Assembly: GCA_963711595.1 (NCBI GenBank)
Contig: CAVQER010000001.1
Coordinates: forward strand, 673,256 to 737,255
Direction: 5' to 3'
DNA length: 64,000 bases
Source of the DNA: JAUSIF01 sp963711595
GTDB taxonomy: Bacteria > Pseudomonadota > Alphaproteobacteria > Rhizobiales > Xanthobacteraceae
The notes under the pieces are model-generated. The model was not told the DNA's origin, ran no database searches, and worked only from the letters and a program-made list of their open reading frames with translations. Below, in pieces: positions 25,370-35,004 of the stretch; position 1 is the stretch's first letter, and each line of letters begins with the position of its first letter. The position numbers and the translations under genes were made by a program.

Positions 25370-26785
25370 TTAGAAAAGGCTGCCCTGCCCTTGCTTGTCA
25401 GGGTTGCGGCGCTTGCGGGCCGCGGGACCGCCCGTTGCGACGGCGGGAACACGGCCGTCGCCAAATTCGATCTCAAGCGGATCGTTCGTTGACACCGCGC
25501 CGGCCGAGCGAACCGGCTCACCGGCCGCGTCACGCACAAGCGCGAAACCGCGCGCGAGCACTCCCTGATAGCTCAGCGCCGTGAGAATGCGTTGCAGGCC
25601 GGCGAGATGTTTGCCCAGACGGTCGAGACTCGCGCGAGCGCAGGGCTGCAAGCGCTTGGCGCGCGAGTCATAGCGATCGCGCCATCGATGCAGCCGGTTG
25701 CGCAACACAGACGGACTGAGGTGTGCGGCGGCCCTTGCGAGCTGAACGCGGTGGGCGTGCGCGTTCGCGCGCAAAGCGCGCGGCAGGCGCGCGGTCGCGG
25801 AATCGAGACGCTGCCGCGGAAGCGCTAGGACCTCGTCGGCGGAGGGCAGACCGCGCGCGAGCCCGCGTACCTCATTGCGCAGGCGCGTGACCAAGCGAAA
25901 CACGGAGCCGCTGAGGCGCGCGCCGCACGTACGCACGTTTGCGAGCAGCTCCGTGCGTACCGGCACAACCATTTCCGCCGCCGCCGACGGCGTGGGCGCG
26001 CGACGATCGGAGACAAAATCGATCAGGGTAAAATCGGTTTCGTGACCAACTGCCGAAACAAGAGGGATCTTGCTCGCAGCTGCTGCACGCGCGACGATCT
26101 CCTCGTTGAAACTCCAAAGATCTTCGAGCGAGCCACCGCCGCGCGCGACGATCAGCACATCGGGCCGGGGGATCGGGCCGTTCGGTGCGAACTGGTTGAA
26201 ACCGGCGATCGCGGCCGCGACTTCCGCAGCAGAGGTCTCGCCCTGAACTCGCACGGGCCAGACAAGCACGCGGCAAGAACAGCGGTCGTTGAGCCGATGC
26301 AGGATGTCGCGGATCACCGCGCCGGTCGGCGAGGTAATGACGCCGACGACGCGTGGCAGATACGGCAAGGCCTTCTTTCGCGCTTGGTCGAACAGACCTT
26401 CCGCAGCAAGCTTCTTTTTGCGCTCCTCAAGCAGCGCCATGAGAGCGCCCGCGCCGGCCGGCTCCAGGCTGTCGATGACAATTTGGTACGAAGATTTGCC
26501 CGGGTAGGTCGTTATTCTACCGACCGCGACAACGTCCAGTCCCTCTTCCGGTTTGAAGCGCAATCGCGCGAAGGTGGTTCTCCAGACAACGGCTTCGATG
26601 CGCGCGTTCGAGTCCTTGAGCGAGAAATAGCAGTGGCCCGACGAATGCGGTCCGCGAAAGCCGGAAATCTCACCACGCAGGCGCACATAGGCAAAGTTGT
26701 CCTCGACCAACCGCTTGATGTTGGCGGAGAGCTCGGAGACGGTGATCTCCGGCAGATTGGTGCGCGCTTCTGTGGATGCGGCCAT
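25370..26785 (-). CDS. xseA: Exodeoxyribonuclease VII large subunit
   Basis: 471 residues. N-terminal OB-fold ('EITVSELSANIKRLVEDNFAYVRLRGEISGF', about residues 14-44 in pieces) binds single-stranded DNA; the catalytic part has 'GVITSPTGAVIRDILHRL', 'DVLIVARGGGSLEDLWSFNEE' and 'VSAVGHETDFTLIDFVSD'. A long helical region and a C-terminal domain 'ALSYQGVLARGFALVRDAAGEP' follow. With XseB it degrades single-stranded DNA; xseB is not in this window. Divergent from purD with 72 bases between. Confidence 0.96.
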   Translation of the reverse strand: MAASTEARTNLPEITVSELSANIKRLVEDNFAYVRLRGEISGFRGPHSSGHCYFSLKDSNARIEAVVWRTTFARLRFKPEEGLDVVAVGRITTYPGKSSYQIVIDSLEPAGAGALMALLEERKKKLAAEGLFDQARKKALPYLPRVVGVITSPTGAVIRDILHRLNDRCSCRVLVWPVRVQGETSAAEVAAAIAGFNQFAPNGPIPRPDVLIVARGGGSLEDLWSFNEEIVARAAAASKIPLVSAVGHETDFTLIDFVSDRRAPTPSAAAEMVVPVRTELLANVRTCGARLSGSVFRLVTRLRNEVRGLARGLPSADEVLALPRQRLDSATARLPRALRANAHAHRVQLARAAAHLSPSVLRNRLHRWRDRYDSRAKRLQPCARASLDRLGKHLAGLQRILTALSYQGVLARGFALVRDAAGEPVRSAGAVSTNDPLEIEFGDGRVPAVATGGPAARKRRNPDKQGQGSLF

Positions 26786-26857
26786 GGGGCGCCCTGGGTC
26801 CTGCGGCTTCTATGCTACATCAGCGCGCCCGCGCGAAGTGCCCATTGGAATTTTCTG

Positions 26858-28117
26858 ATGAAGGTATTGTTGATCGGCTCCGGTGGACGCGAGCATGCAC
26901 TGGCCTGGAAGCTCGCCGCGAGCCCCCTGCTCACCAGACTTTACGCCGCCCCGGGCAACCCCGGAATCGCACAGGATGCGGAAGTCGTTGACCTCAAGAT
27001 TACCGATCATGCGGCGGTCGAAGCGTTCTGCAGGTCCGAAAAGATTGATCTCGTCGTCGTGGGACCCGAGGCGCCGCTCGTCGCCGGAATGGCCGACCAT
27101 CTCGAAGCGGCCGGCATCAAAGTTTTCGGTCCGTCGGCAAAGGCCGCGCAGCTCGAGGGCTCGAAGAGCTTTACGAAGCACATCTGCGCCGACAACAAGA
27201 TTCCGACTGCGCGCTTCGCCGAGTTCCGCGATGCGGAAGCGGCGCGCAAGCATATCCGCGAGCACGGTGCGCCGATCGTGCTGAAGGCCGACGGCCTGCA
27301 TGCGGGCAAAGGCGTCATCGTGGCGATGACGATGGACGAGGCGCTCGGCGCCCTCGATGAAGTATTCGCCATGGGCCGCGATGCGCCGGTCGTCATCGAG
27401 GAATTCCTCGAAGGCGAGGAAGCGAGCTTTTTCTGTCTCATCGATGGCGAGAAGATCGCACCGCTCGCTTCTGCGCAGGACCACAAACGCGTCTTCGACG
27501 GTGACAGGGGACCGAACACCGGCGGCATGGGCGCCTATTCGCCTACGCCTGTGATGACACCAGCGCTGGAGCAGCGCGCGCTCGAGGAGATCGTGCGTCC
27601 GACGGCGCGGGCAATGGCGCGTGCGGGCATGCCTTATCGCGGCGTGCTGTACGCCGGGCTGATCCTTACGCGCGAGGGGCCGAAGCTCATCGAGTACAAC
27701 GTCCGCTTCGGCGATCCGGAATGTCAGGTTCTGATGCTCCGCCTGAAGGACGACTTGCTCACGTTGCTGCTCGCGGCGTGTGACGGCACCCTCGACAAAG
27801 TGAGCGTCCGCTGGCGTGACGATCATGCGATCACGGTGGTGCTTGCGACAAAGGGATACCCGGCCGCATATCAATCCGGTTCGGAAATTCGCGGCATCGA
27901 TCGAGCGAACGATGTCGAAGGCGTCACCGTCTTTCACGCAGGCACCAAACGCGACGGCGCCCGACTGGTCGCGGCGGGTGGGCGGGTGCTCAACGTCACT
28001 GCGACCGGCAGCACGCTGAAGGAAGCCCAGATTCGCGCCTACGAGGCGGTCGATCGGATCGACTGGCCGCAGGGTTTCTGCCGGCGCGATATCGGCTGGC
28101 GGGCGTTGACGCGCTAG
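26858..28117 (+). CDS. purD: Phosphoribosylamine-glycine ligase
   Basis: 419 residues from ATG 26858 ('MKVLLIGSGGREHALAWKL'); the frame is open far upstream but only over the antisense of xseA. ATP-grasp enzyme making GAR from phosphoribosylamine and glycine, step two of purine synthesis. Signatures: 'DLVVVGPEAPLVAGMADHL', 'KADGLHAGKGVIVAM', 'GGMGAYSPTPV', 'YNVRFGDPECQVLML' and 'TVVLATKGYP'. Adjacent to xseA, as in Bradyrhizobium relatives. Confidence 0.97.
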   Translation: MKVLLIGSGGREHALAWKLAASPLLTRLYAAPGNPGIAQDAEVVDLKITDHAAVEAFCRSEKIDLVVVGPEAPLVAGMADHLEAAGIKVFGPSAKAAQLEGSKSFTKHICADNKIPTARFAEFRDAEAARKHIREHGAPIVLKADGLHAGKGVIVAMTMDEALGALDEVFAMGRDAPVVIEEFLEGEEASFFCLIDGEKIAPLASAQDHKRVFDGDRGPNTGGMGAYSPTPVMTPALEQRALEEIVRPTARAMARAGMPYRGVLYAGLILTREGPKLIEYNVRFGDPECQVLMLRLKDDLLTLLLAACDGTLDKVSVRWRDDHAITVVLATKGYPAAYQSGSEIRGIDRANDVEGVTVFHAGTKRDGARLVAAGGRVLNVTATGSTLKEAQIRAYEAVDRIDWPQGFCRRDIGWRALTR

Positions 28118-28126
28118 GATCGGCAA

Positions 28127-29029
28127 ATGCCTGAATTGGCCGACCTCTATCCCGGCTACGAATCCCGCTTTATCGAGACGAGCGCCGGGAAGATCTTTGT
28201 CCGCATCGGTGGGCGCGGTTCACCCGTCCTGCTCCTGCACGGCTACCCGCAAACAAATGTGATGTGGCATCGCGTGGCGCCGGCACTTGCCAAGCAGCAC
28301 ACGCTCATCCTCGCGGATCTTCCCGGTTACGGGCAGAGCGACGCCCCGAAGTCCGCACCGGACCACTCGCCCTACACGAAGCGCGCGATGGCGCTGGCCA
28401 TGGTCGAGACGATGGAGAAGCTCGGCCACGCGAAGTTTGCCGTCGTCGGTCACGATCGCGGCGGCCGCGTCGCCTATCGGCTGGCGCTCGACCATCCGCA
28501 CCGGGTAACGCGCTTGTCCACGCTCGACATCGTTCCGACCTGGGAAATGTGGGACTCAATGAACGCGCGGCGCGCAATGAAAGTTTTCCACTGGACGTTT
28601 CTCGCGCAACCCTATCCGTTGCCGGAGATGCTGATCGGAAAGGCACCGATCGATTACATGGAATGGAAGATGCTCGCCTGGAATGGCGGGGAGACGAATT
28701 CGATCTTCGACCCGCGTGCGTTCGACCACTATCGCGCATTCTTCGCGCAACCGGAGCGCCTGCACGCGACCTGCGAAGACTATCGCGCCGGTCAATCGAC
28801 CGACGTCTCGATCGACGACGCCGACGTGAAGGCCGGCCGCAAGATCGAATGCCCTGTGTTGGCCCTGTGGGGCGCGCGCGGAATTCCTTCCGCCGGCGAG
28901 CCGCCGCTCGAGGTTTGGCGCCGCTGGGCGCGGCACGTGGACGGCAAGGCAATCGATTGCGGGCATTTTCTCGCCGAAGAGAACCCCGAGGACACGCTCG
29001 CGGCGCTGCTGCCGTTCCTTCGCACATGA
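28127..29029 (+). CDS. Alpha/beta hydrolase, fluoroacetate/haloacetate dehalogenase type
   Basis: 300 residues. All residues known for the fluoroacetate dehalogenase of Rhodopseudomonas palustris (RPA1163) appear here at the same numbers: nucleophile D110, R111 and R114 (in 'GHDRGGRVAYR') that bind the carboxylate, acid D134, base H280 ('DCGHFLAEENPED'), and H155, W156 and Y219 that hold the fluoride. The His155-Trp156 pair ('VFHWTF') separates this class from plain epoxide hydrolases. The enzyme would hydrolyse haloacetates to glycolate; fluoride preference is inferred. It is 9 bases downstream of purD. Confidence 0.85.
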   Translation: MPELADLYPGYESRFIETSAGKIFVRIGGRGSPVLLLHGYPQTNVMWHRVAPALAKQHTLILADLPGYGQSDAPKSAPDHSPYTKRAMALAMVETMEKLGHAKFAVVGHDRGGRVAYRLALDHPHRVTRLSTLDIVPTWEMWDSMNARRAMKVFHWTFLAQPYPLPEMLIGKAPIDYMEWKMLAWNGGETNSIFDPRAFDHYRAFFAQPERLHATCEDYRAGQSTDVSIDDADVKAGRKIECPVLALWGARGIPSAGEPPLEVWRRWARHVDGKAIDCGHFLAEENPEDTLAALLPFLRT

Positions 29030-29111
29030 GCGGACTCGTCCCGTGCGGGATGAAACTTTCGCTCGATTGATCGGGCGTTGCCTTTGGAGCAGCGCGCGGT
29101 AGGTTCCGGCC

Positions 29112-30192
29112 ATGAACCAATTCGACCGGCAAGCGGCCTATACGGGCACCACGGAAGTCGCGCAGGCCCTCGCGTTCGACACGTCGCGTCTCGAAGCTTA
29201 CTTGCGCGAGCGGCTTCCCGGCTTTGCCGGCCCGCTGCAAGTCCAGCAGTTCAAAGGCGGACAGTCGAACCCGACCTATCTCCTGATCACGCCGAACCGG
29301 CGCTACGTGCTGCGGCGCAAGCCTCCGGGAAAACTCCTGCCTTCAGCTCACGCGGTCGACCGCGAGTTTCGCGCCATATCGGCGCTCTATCCGCGCGGCT
29401 TTCCCGTGCCGGAGCCGCTTGCGCTCTGCGAGGACGACGGCGTTATCGGCACCGCTTTTTACGTGATGGGTTATGCCGACGGCCGCGTGTTCTGGGAGCC
29501 GCACATGCCGACCTCGAGCGTCGCCGAGCGCGGTGACGTCTATCGCTCGATGGGCGAGACCATCGCGCGGCTGCACATGTTCGACCCGGCGGAGATCGGC
29601 CTTTCCGATTACGGCAAAGGCGAAGACTACATGGCGCGGCAGGTCGCGCGCTGGACGAAACAGTACGTCGCGTCGAAGACACAGGAAATCCCGGACATGG
29701 ATCAGTTCGCCGCGTGGCTGCCCGGAGCATCTTCCGCGCCAGTCCGCGGTACGCGTCGTGCATGGCGACTACCGCCTCGACAACATGATCATCGCCAAGG
29801 ATCGCCCGGACGTGATCGCCGTGATCGACTGGGAACTGTCGACGCTCGGCGACCCGCTCGCAGACTTTACGTATCACCTGATGCCTTGGGAAATGCCGAC
29901 GGCTGGCGGATTTGCGACACTCTATGAGCGGGATCTCGCGTCGCTCGGCATTCCGTCCCGCGATCAGTATGTCGATGCGTATGTAGCGCGGACCGGTCTC
30001 GATCCACGCGGACAGATCGATGTCTACATGGCGTACAATTTCTTCCGGCTCGCTGCGATCGTGCAGGGCGTGGTGGGCCGCGTGCGCGACGGTACCGCGG
30101 CCAATATTCACGCTGCGCTTCGGGGCGACGCCGTACGGCCGCTGGTCGCGACCGCCGCACGGTTCGCGCGCCGCGCCGGAATGCCGGGGTGA
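29112..30192 (+). CDS. Phosphotransferase family protein (APH/ACAD10-like), one frame break
   Basis: The aminoglycoside-phosphotransferase kinase fold as in ACAD10/ACAD11 N-domains. Frame one from ATG 29112 gives 'QFKGGQSNPTYLLITPNRRYVLRRKPPGKLLPSAHAVDREF' in pieces (nucleotide loop, invariant lysine) up to about residue 206. After an extra base near 29728-29731 (CCCGGAG for CCGGAG) the second frame supplies the catalytic loop 'VHGDYRLDNMI' and 'VIDWELSTLGDPLADFTYHL' (DFG-equivalent) to the stop at 30190. Both halves are perfectly conserved in look, so an error is likelier than decay. Total would be about 359 residues, normal length. Substrate unknown; the gene overlaps the patatin gene (GTGA), suggesting linked expression. 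Confidence 0.8.
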
Positions 30193-31022
30193 CTTCCGCC
30201 ACGCCGCGTTCTGTCGCGATCGCGCTCGGCGCGGGCGGTTCACGCGGACTAGCGCACATACCGATCCTGGAGGCGCTCGACGAGTTGGGTGTGCGGCCGA
30301 CAGCGATCGCGGGTGCTTCGCTCGGTGCGCTGATCGGCGCAGGCTACGCGGCCGGCATGCCTGCGAAGGAGATCCGCGCCTACGTTGTCGGTTTGCTGCG
30401 CGACCGCGGCGAGGTCATGCGGCGGCTGCTCTCGGTCCGGGTCGGACGGATGGTCGATCTGCTTGCCACGGGCAATCCGGTTCTCGCGGACGCCGAAGGC
30501 TTCGTCGAAAGATTTCTGCCCGCCAATATTCCCCTGGAATTCTCGGCGCTCCCGACGCCACTCGTCACGGTCGCGACGGACTTCTGGCAGCGAAAGGAGG
30601 TCGTAATCGGCTCGGGGCGGTTGCGATCTGCGCTCGCGGCGTCGATCGCGGTTCCGGGCTTGTTCCGCCCGGTCGAGCGCGAAGGCCGCGTGCTGGTCGA
30701 CGGCGGCACGACGAATCCCTTGCCGTTCGATCTCTTGCGGGGAAAGGCTGACATCGTCGTCGCGGTCGATGTCACTGGCGGTCCGACGCATCGGAGCGGC
30801 GACATTCCCAGCCCGTTCGAGGCGCTGTTCGCGACCATCGGGATCATGGCGCACGCGATCGTCGGCGAAAAGTTGAAGAGTGGCGCACCGGAAATCCTGT
30901 TGCAGCCCAACGTCAGCGCGTTCGGCATGTTGGATTTCTTCCGAGCGACGCCAATCCTGCGTGCCTCGGAACCGATCAAGGATGAAGTGAAGTCGAAGCT
31001 CGGCACCCTGCTCGAGCTTTGA
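30189..31022 (+). CDS. Patatin-like phospholipase (RssA/NTE type)
   Basis: 277 residues from GTG 30189, overlapping the upstream stop. Serine hydrolase with the patatin motifs: oxyanion 'GAGGSRGLAHI' at about residues 14-24, nucleophile serine in 'IAGASLGALIGAG' (about 40-52) and the aspartate of the dyad in 'LVDGGTTNPLPFDLL' (about 170-184). Likely a lysophospholipase or thioesterase of the cytoplasmic membrane side; substrate not known. Confidence 0.9.
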   Translation: MTSATPRSVAIALGAGGSRGLAHIPILEALDELGVRPTAIAGASLGALIGAGYAAGMPAKEIRAYVVGLLRDRGEVMRRLLSVRVGRMVDLLATGNPVLADAEGFVERFLPANIPLEFSALPTPLVTVATDFWQRKEVVIGSGRLRSALAASIAVPGLFRPVEREGRVLVDGGTTNPLPFDLLRGKADIVVAVDVTGGPTHRSGDIPSPFEALFATIGIMAHAIVGEKLKSGAPEILLQPNVSAFGMLDFFRATPILRASEPIKDEVKSKLGTLLEL

Positions 31023-31027
31023 AGAGG

Positions 31028-31474
31028 TTAGCGGCGCGCGCGAAAGAATTCCTTTAACAGCGCCGCGGCACCAGCTGCGCCGATTCCGGCATATATCTCG
31101 GGCCGATGATGACAGGTCGGCTGCGAAAAAAAGCGCACGCCGGACTCCACGGCGCCGCCCTTGGGATCGGCTGCGCCATAATACAGTCGACGAACGCGCG
31201 CGAATGACATCGCGGCCGCGCACATGGCACAGGGCTCGAGCGTCACATAGAGATCGCATCCGGTAAGCCGCTCTTCGCCGATTGCACTCGCGGCCTCGCG
31301 TAGCGCCAGCAGCTCGGCATGCGCCGTCGGATCCTTGTCGGCGAGTGTGCGGTTGCCGGCACTGGCGATCACATGCCCCGCCTGCACGACGACGCAACCG
31401 ACCGGCACCTCGCCCCGCTTGCCCGCGGCTTCCGCCTCGGCCAGCGCAAGGTCCATGAAATTCGGCTCGGCCAT
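31028..31474 (-). CDS. tadA: tRNA-specific adenosine deaminase
   Basis: 148 residues from ATG 31474; the frame extends upstream over the antisense of the RluB-like gene. Zinc deaminase motif complete: H52 and E54 in 'TAHAELLAL', C82 and C85 in 'PCAMCAAAM'. TadA converts the wobble A34 of tRNA-Arg(ACG) to inosine. 'ADPKGGAVESGVRFFSQ' is typical of TadA rather than of guanine or cytosine deaminases. Divergent from the rluB-like gene by 58 bases, the standard alphaproteobacterial order tadA/rlu/rsmD. Confidence 0.95.
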   Translation of the reverse strand: MAEPNFMDLALAEAEAAGKRGEVPVGCVVVQAGHVIASAGNRTLADKDPTAHAELLALREAASAIGEERLTGCDLYVTLEPCAMCAAAMSFARVRRLYYGAADPKGGAVESGVRFFSQPTCHHRPEIYAGIGAAGAAALLKEFFRARR

Positions 31475-31532
31475 GCTCGTCTCCGGGGTCAGCGGCATGC
31501 TAGGCGCGGGCGCCGAACTCGCACGGAAGCCC

Positions 31533-32459
31533 ATGGCCCGCAAGCCGGAATCAGGCCCGCAAGAGGCCGAGCGCATCGCCAAGGTGATGGCGCGCGCCGG
31601 GCTCTGCTCGCGGCGCGAGGCGGAAAGCTGGATCGCCGCAGGTCGCGTTGCGGTGAACGGGGAGACGCTGACCAGCCCGGCTCGCAACGTGTCCCGGCGC
31701 GACGAAGTAACCGTTGACGGCAAACCATTGCCGATGCGCGAGCGCACGCGGCTGTTCCGCTATCACAAGCCGAGCGGCTTGCTCACGACGAGCCGTGACC
31801 CGCAGGGCCGCCCGACGTTATTCGCGACGCTGCCGGCCGGATTGCCTCGCCTCGTAAGTATCGGCCAACTCGATTTCAACAGCGAGGGCTTGCTGCTGTT
31901 GACGAACGACGGAGGCCTGAAACGCGCTCTTGAGCTGCCGGAAACCGGCTGGCTCCGGCGCTATCGCGTACGCGCCAACGGTAAGGCGACGCAGGAGGAC
32001 CTCGATCGCCTGAAGCACGGTGTCACCGTCGATGGTATTTCCTACGGCCCTGTGGACGCGAAGCTCGATCGTCAACAAGGGGCAAACGTCTGGCTCACTA
32101 TCGGACTGCGCGAGGGCAAGAACCGTGAGGTCCGCAACGTGCTGCGCTCGATCGGTCTGCACGTGAACCGGCTCATCCGTGTTTCCTACGGTCCGTTCCA
32201 GCTCGCCGAACTCGCTCCGGGTGCCGTAGAAGAGGTCAAGATGCGTACGCTGCAAGAACAGCTCAGCGAGCGACTTGCACGGGAAGCGGGAGTCGATTTT
32301 ACGGCGCCGTTGCGGGAGCCGGCGCCAGCGGAAGCGCCGATCCTAAGGGCGGCGCGGGCCGACGCGCCAGCGCCGAAGGTAAGAGTTTCGGCCCCGCCCT
32401 TGCGCCGGCCGCAGCGTAAAGGCGTAGGCAGAGCGCCTCGCTCGCGGCGCGGGCGGTGA
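31533..32459 (+). CDS. rluB: 23S rRNA pseudouridine synthase, RluB/RsuA family
   Basis: 308 residues from ATG 31533. N-terminal S4 RNA-binding domain ('RIAKVMARAGLCSRREAESWIAAGRVAVNG', about residues 13-42 in pieces), catalytic domain with 'RLVSIGQLDFNSEGLLLLTNDG' (catalytic Asp in GQLDFNSEG) and 'LREGKNREVRNVLRSIGLHVNRLIRVSYGPF'. A basic Ala/Pro-rich tail of about 70 residues is common in this order. The exact uridine (U2605 for RluB) is inferred. It is followed one base later by rsmD. Confidence 0.9.
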   Translation: MARKPESGPQEAERIAKVMARAGLCSRREAESWIAAGRVAVNGETLTSPARNVSRRDEVTVDGKPLPMRERTRLFRYHKPSGLLTTSRDPQGRPTLFATLPAGLPRLVSIGQLDFNSEGLLLLTNDGGLKRALELPETGWLRRYRVRANGKATQEDLDRLKHGVTVDGISYGPVDAKLDRQQGANVWLTIGLREGKNREVRNVLRSIGLHVNRLIRVSYGPFQLAELAPGAVEEVKMRTLQEQLSERLAREAGVDFTAPLREPAPAEAPILRAARADAPAPKVRVSAPPLRRPQRKGVGRAPRSRRGR

Positions 32460-32460
32460 C

Positions 32461-33015
32461 ATGCGCGTCGTCGCCGGCAAATTTCGCGGCCGCACACTGA
32501 AAGGGCCAACCTCCAACGCGATCCGCCCCACGTCCGACCGGCTGCGCGAGTCGGTCTTCAATATTCTTGTACACGCGCACGGCGATCCGATCGCGGATGC
32601 GCGGGTTCTGGATCTCTTTGCTGGTACGGGCGCGCTCGGCATTGAAGCCATTTCGCGCGGCGCGCGTTTTGCCCTGTTCGTCGAGGATTTCGCGGAGGGT
32701 CGCGCGATCATCCGCGAGAACGTCGATGTGCTTGGGCTCGGCGGAGTCACGCGTTTGTTTCGGCGCGACGCGACCAGGCTCGGCGACGCGCATCCGGTCG
32801 AACCGTTCTCGCTTGTGTTCTGCGACCCGCCCTATGAGAGGGGCTTGGCTGAAAAGGCGCTCACCAGCGCACGTGATGGCGGCTGGTTGGTCGACGGAGC
32901 AATCATAGTCGTCGAGGAGGCGACGAGTGCGAAATTCTCTCCGCCCGAGGGCTTCGAGGAGCTGGAGAGGCGTGACTACGACGAAACAGAGATCACGATC
33001 CTGCGAAGATCGTGA
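32461..33015 (+). CDS. rsmD: 16S rRNA (guanine-966-N2)-methyltransferase
   Basis: 184 residues. SAM-binding motif 'VLDLFAGTGALGIEAISRGAR' near residues 49-69 and catalytic 'FCDPPYERG' at about 120-128; N-terminal 'MRVVAGKFRGRTL' and 'IRPTSDRLRESVFNIL' are RsmD hallmarks. Modifies G966 of 16S rRNA. It is translated right after the pseudouridine synthase, one base apart, and its stop is followed by a palindromic repeat that may form its transcript end. Confidence 0.95.
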   Translation: MRVVAGKFRGRTLKGPTSNAIRPTSDRLRESVFNILVHAHGDPIADARVLDLFAGTGALGIEAISRGARFALFVEDFAEGRAIIRENVDVLGLGGVTRLFRRDATRLGDAHPVEPFSLVFCDPPYERGLAEKALTSARDGGWLVDGAIIVVEEATSAKFSPPEGFEELERRDYDETEITILRRS

Positions 33016-33026
33016 GAAGCGTTTCT

Positions 33027-33113
33027 CGTCATGCCGGGCTTGTCCCGGCCATCCACGCCTTTCTGATTTTTTGCGCAAAGACGTGGATGCCCGCGACAAT
33101 CGCGGGCATGACG
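33027..33113. repeat. Dispersed palindromic repeat, copy 1
   Basis: An imperfect 87-bp palindrome between rsmD and mutL. The outer arms are CGTCATGCC and GGCATGACG; each arm itself contains a small hairpin (GGGCTTGTCCC on the left, CGCGACAATCGCG on the right), and CCATCCACG pairs with CGTGGATG across the centre. The left arm is nearly identical to a second copy at 54754-54844. Such REP-like elements are frequent between genes in Bradyrhizobium-type genomes. It may serve as transcript end for the two convergent genes. Confidence 0.75.
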
Positions 33114-33119
33114 ATGAGA

Positions 33120-34899
33120 TCAGCGACGCCCGAACAATCTCTCGATGTCTTCCAGTTTGAGCTCGACGTAGGTCGGGCGGCCGTGGTTGCACTGGCCCGA
33201 GTTCTCCGTAGCTTCCATCTCGCGCAGGAGCGCATTCATCTCTTCCGGCTTCAGCCGGCGCCCGGCTCGCACGGAGCCGTGGCACGACATCGATGACGCG
33301 ACCGCAAGCAATCGGCGCTCGAGCGGAAGCGACCCGTCCCACTCGGCAAGGTGCTCGGCGAGATCACGGACGAGACCCACGGCGTCGGTGTCGCCGAGAA
33401 GTGCGGGCACTTCGCGAACGAGCACAGCTCCGGATCCGAACGGCTCGACAACCAGACCAAGCTTGGCGAGATCGCCGGCGCGCTCGCCGAGCGCGGCAGC
33501 ATCGTCCGGATCAAGCTCAACTACTTGAGGCACCAAAAGAATTTGTCTTTTGACGCCGTCACGCGCAAGCGCGCTTTTGAGCTTCTCGTAAACGATGCGC
33601 TCGTGCGCCGCGTGCTGGTCGACGACGATCAATCCATCGCGGGTCTGCGCGACGACATAGGTCTCGTGCAACTGCGCGCGTGCCGCACCCAGCGGTTTGT
33701 CGAGCAGCTCAGGCAACGCGGGAGCGACATTCGCGCGCGCGTCCGCAGAGGGCGCCGCCAACGCGGAAAAGATCGCCTGCTCTTCCTCGGCAAGTCCCGG
33801 CTTGAAGGCAGGCGCGGCCGCGCCGCGCCAGACTACGGTCGGTCGCGTGCCGCGGCGCGCAAACGCGACAAGCCGATCGGCGCCGGTCGTGGCCGAACGC
33901 ATCGCACCCGCGCCGAGCGCATCTTTCAGCGCGCGGATCAAGAGCGCGCGCACGAGACCGGGATCGCGGAAGCGAACCTCCGTCTTGGCCGGATGCACGT
34001 TCACGTCAACTTCGCGCGGATCGAGCGTGAGAAACAGCGCCACGACCGGATGGCGGTCGCCGTGCAGAAGATCGGAATACGCGGCTCGAACCGAACCGAG
34101 CAGCACTTTGTCGCGCACCGGCCGCCCGTTCACGAACAGATATTGTGCAAGCGAGTTCGCTCGCGAGAACGTCGGCAATCCCGCGAGACCGCTCACGCGA
34201 ACCCCAGCGCGCTCTCCGTCCACCGCAACCGCATTCTCGCGCAGCTCCGCGCCGAGGACGTCAGCCATGCGCGCAACCCGTCCCTCGTGATCAATGCCGC
34301 GCGCGGCGTAGGTGACCGGCGTGCGATCATCGGCAACGACCGTGAAGCCGACATCGGGTCGGGCGAGCGCGAGCCGCCGCACGGCCTCCACTGCCGCCGC
34401 GGTCTCCGCGCGCTCGGACTTGAGAAACTTCAACCGGGCCGGGGTCGCATAGAAAAGGTCGCGCACTTCGACACGGGTGCCCTCGCCCAACGGCGCGGGC
34501 TTAACCGGCGACTTCTTTCCGCCGTCCACGCCGATCTCGTTTGCATTGGCCCCGCGTTTCGTACGCGTGGTCACAGAGAGGCGCGCGACTGAACCGATCG
34601 AAGGCAGCGCCTCCCCGCGAAAACCGAGAGTCGAGATCGAGTTCGAGATTGTCCCCGTCGAGTTTCGACGTGGCGTGACGTTCGATGGCAAGCTCGAGAT
34701 CGTCGGCGCTCATGCCCGCGCCATCGTCGGTGGCACGGATGAGGCGCGATCCGCCGCCGGCGAGCACTACTTCGATGTTGTGCGCACCGGCATCGAGCGC
34801 GTTTTCAACGAGCTCTTTCACGACGGAAGCCGGACGCTCGACAACCTCGCCCGCGGCGATGCGATTGACGACGGCTTCGGGGAGCTGACGAACGGGCAT
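33120..34899 (-). CDS. mutL: DNA mismatch repair protein MutL, one frame break
   Basis: About 592 residues when joined. The N-terminal GHKL ATPase starts at ATG 34899 ('MPVRQLPEAVVNRIAAGEVVERP') with 'KELVENALDAGA' (Mg-Asn motif I) and 'DDGAGMSADDLELAIERHATSK'. Near 34640 one extra base (in GAACTCG) throws the frame; the next frame gives 'ISTLGFRGEALPSIGSV' (motif III) and continues to the C-terminal dimerisation domain with 'VDQHAAHERIVYEKL' and 'CHGSVRAGRRL', 'QCNHGRPTYVEL'. So the ATPase core is split. If real, the cell would lack mismatch repair; with all domains conserved, a sequence error is likelier. It is converging with rsmD across a palindromic repeat. Confidence 0.9.
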
Positions 34900-35004
34900 T
34901 TTGGTTCCCGACTCGGAGACTTCCGAGTGTACCGTCCGTATCCCGGCCGCGCGAGAACTGCACGCCTTTATCAAGCTGTTGTGAGTTGCGGTGATAGCAG
35001 CCGA

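Noticed and set aside
26042..26857. Upstream extension of the purD frame
   Set aside because: It runs antisense through xseA; PurD homology begins only at ATG 26858 with MKVLLIGSGG.
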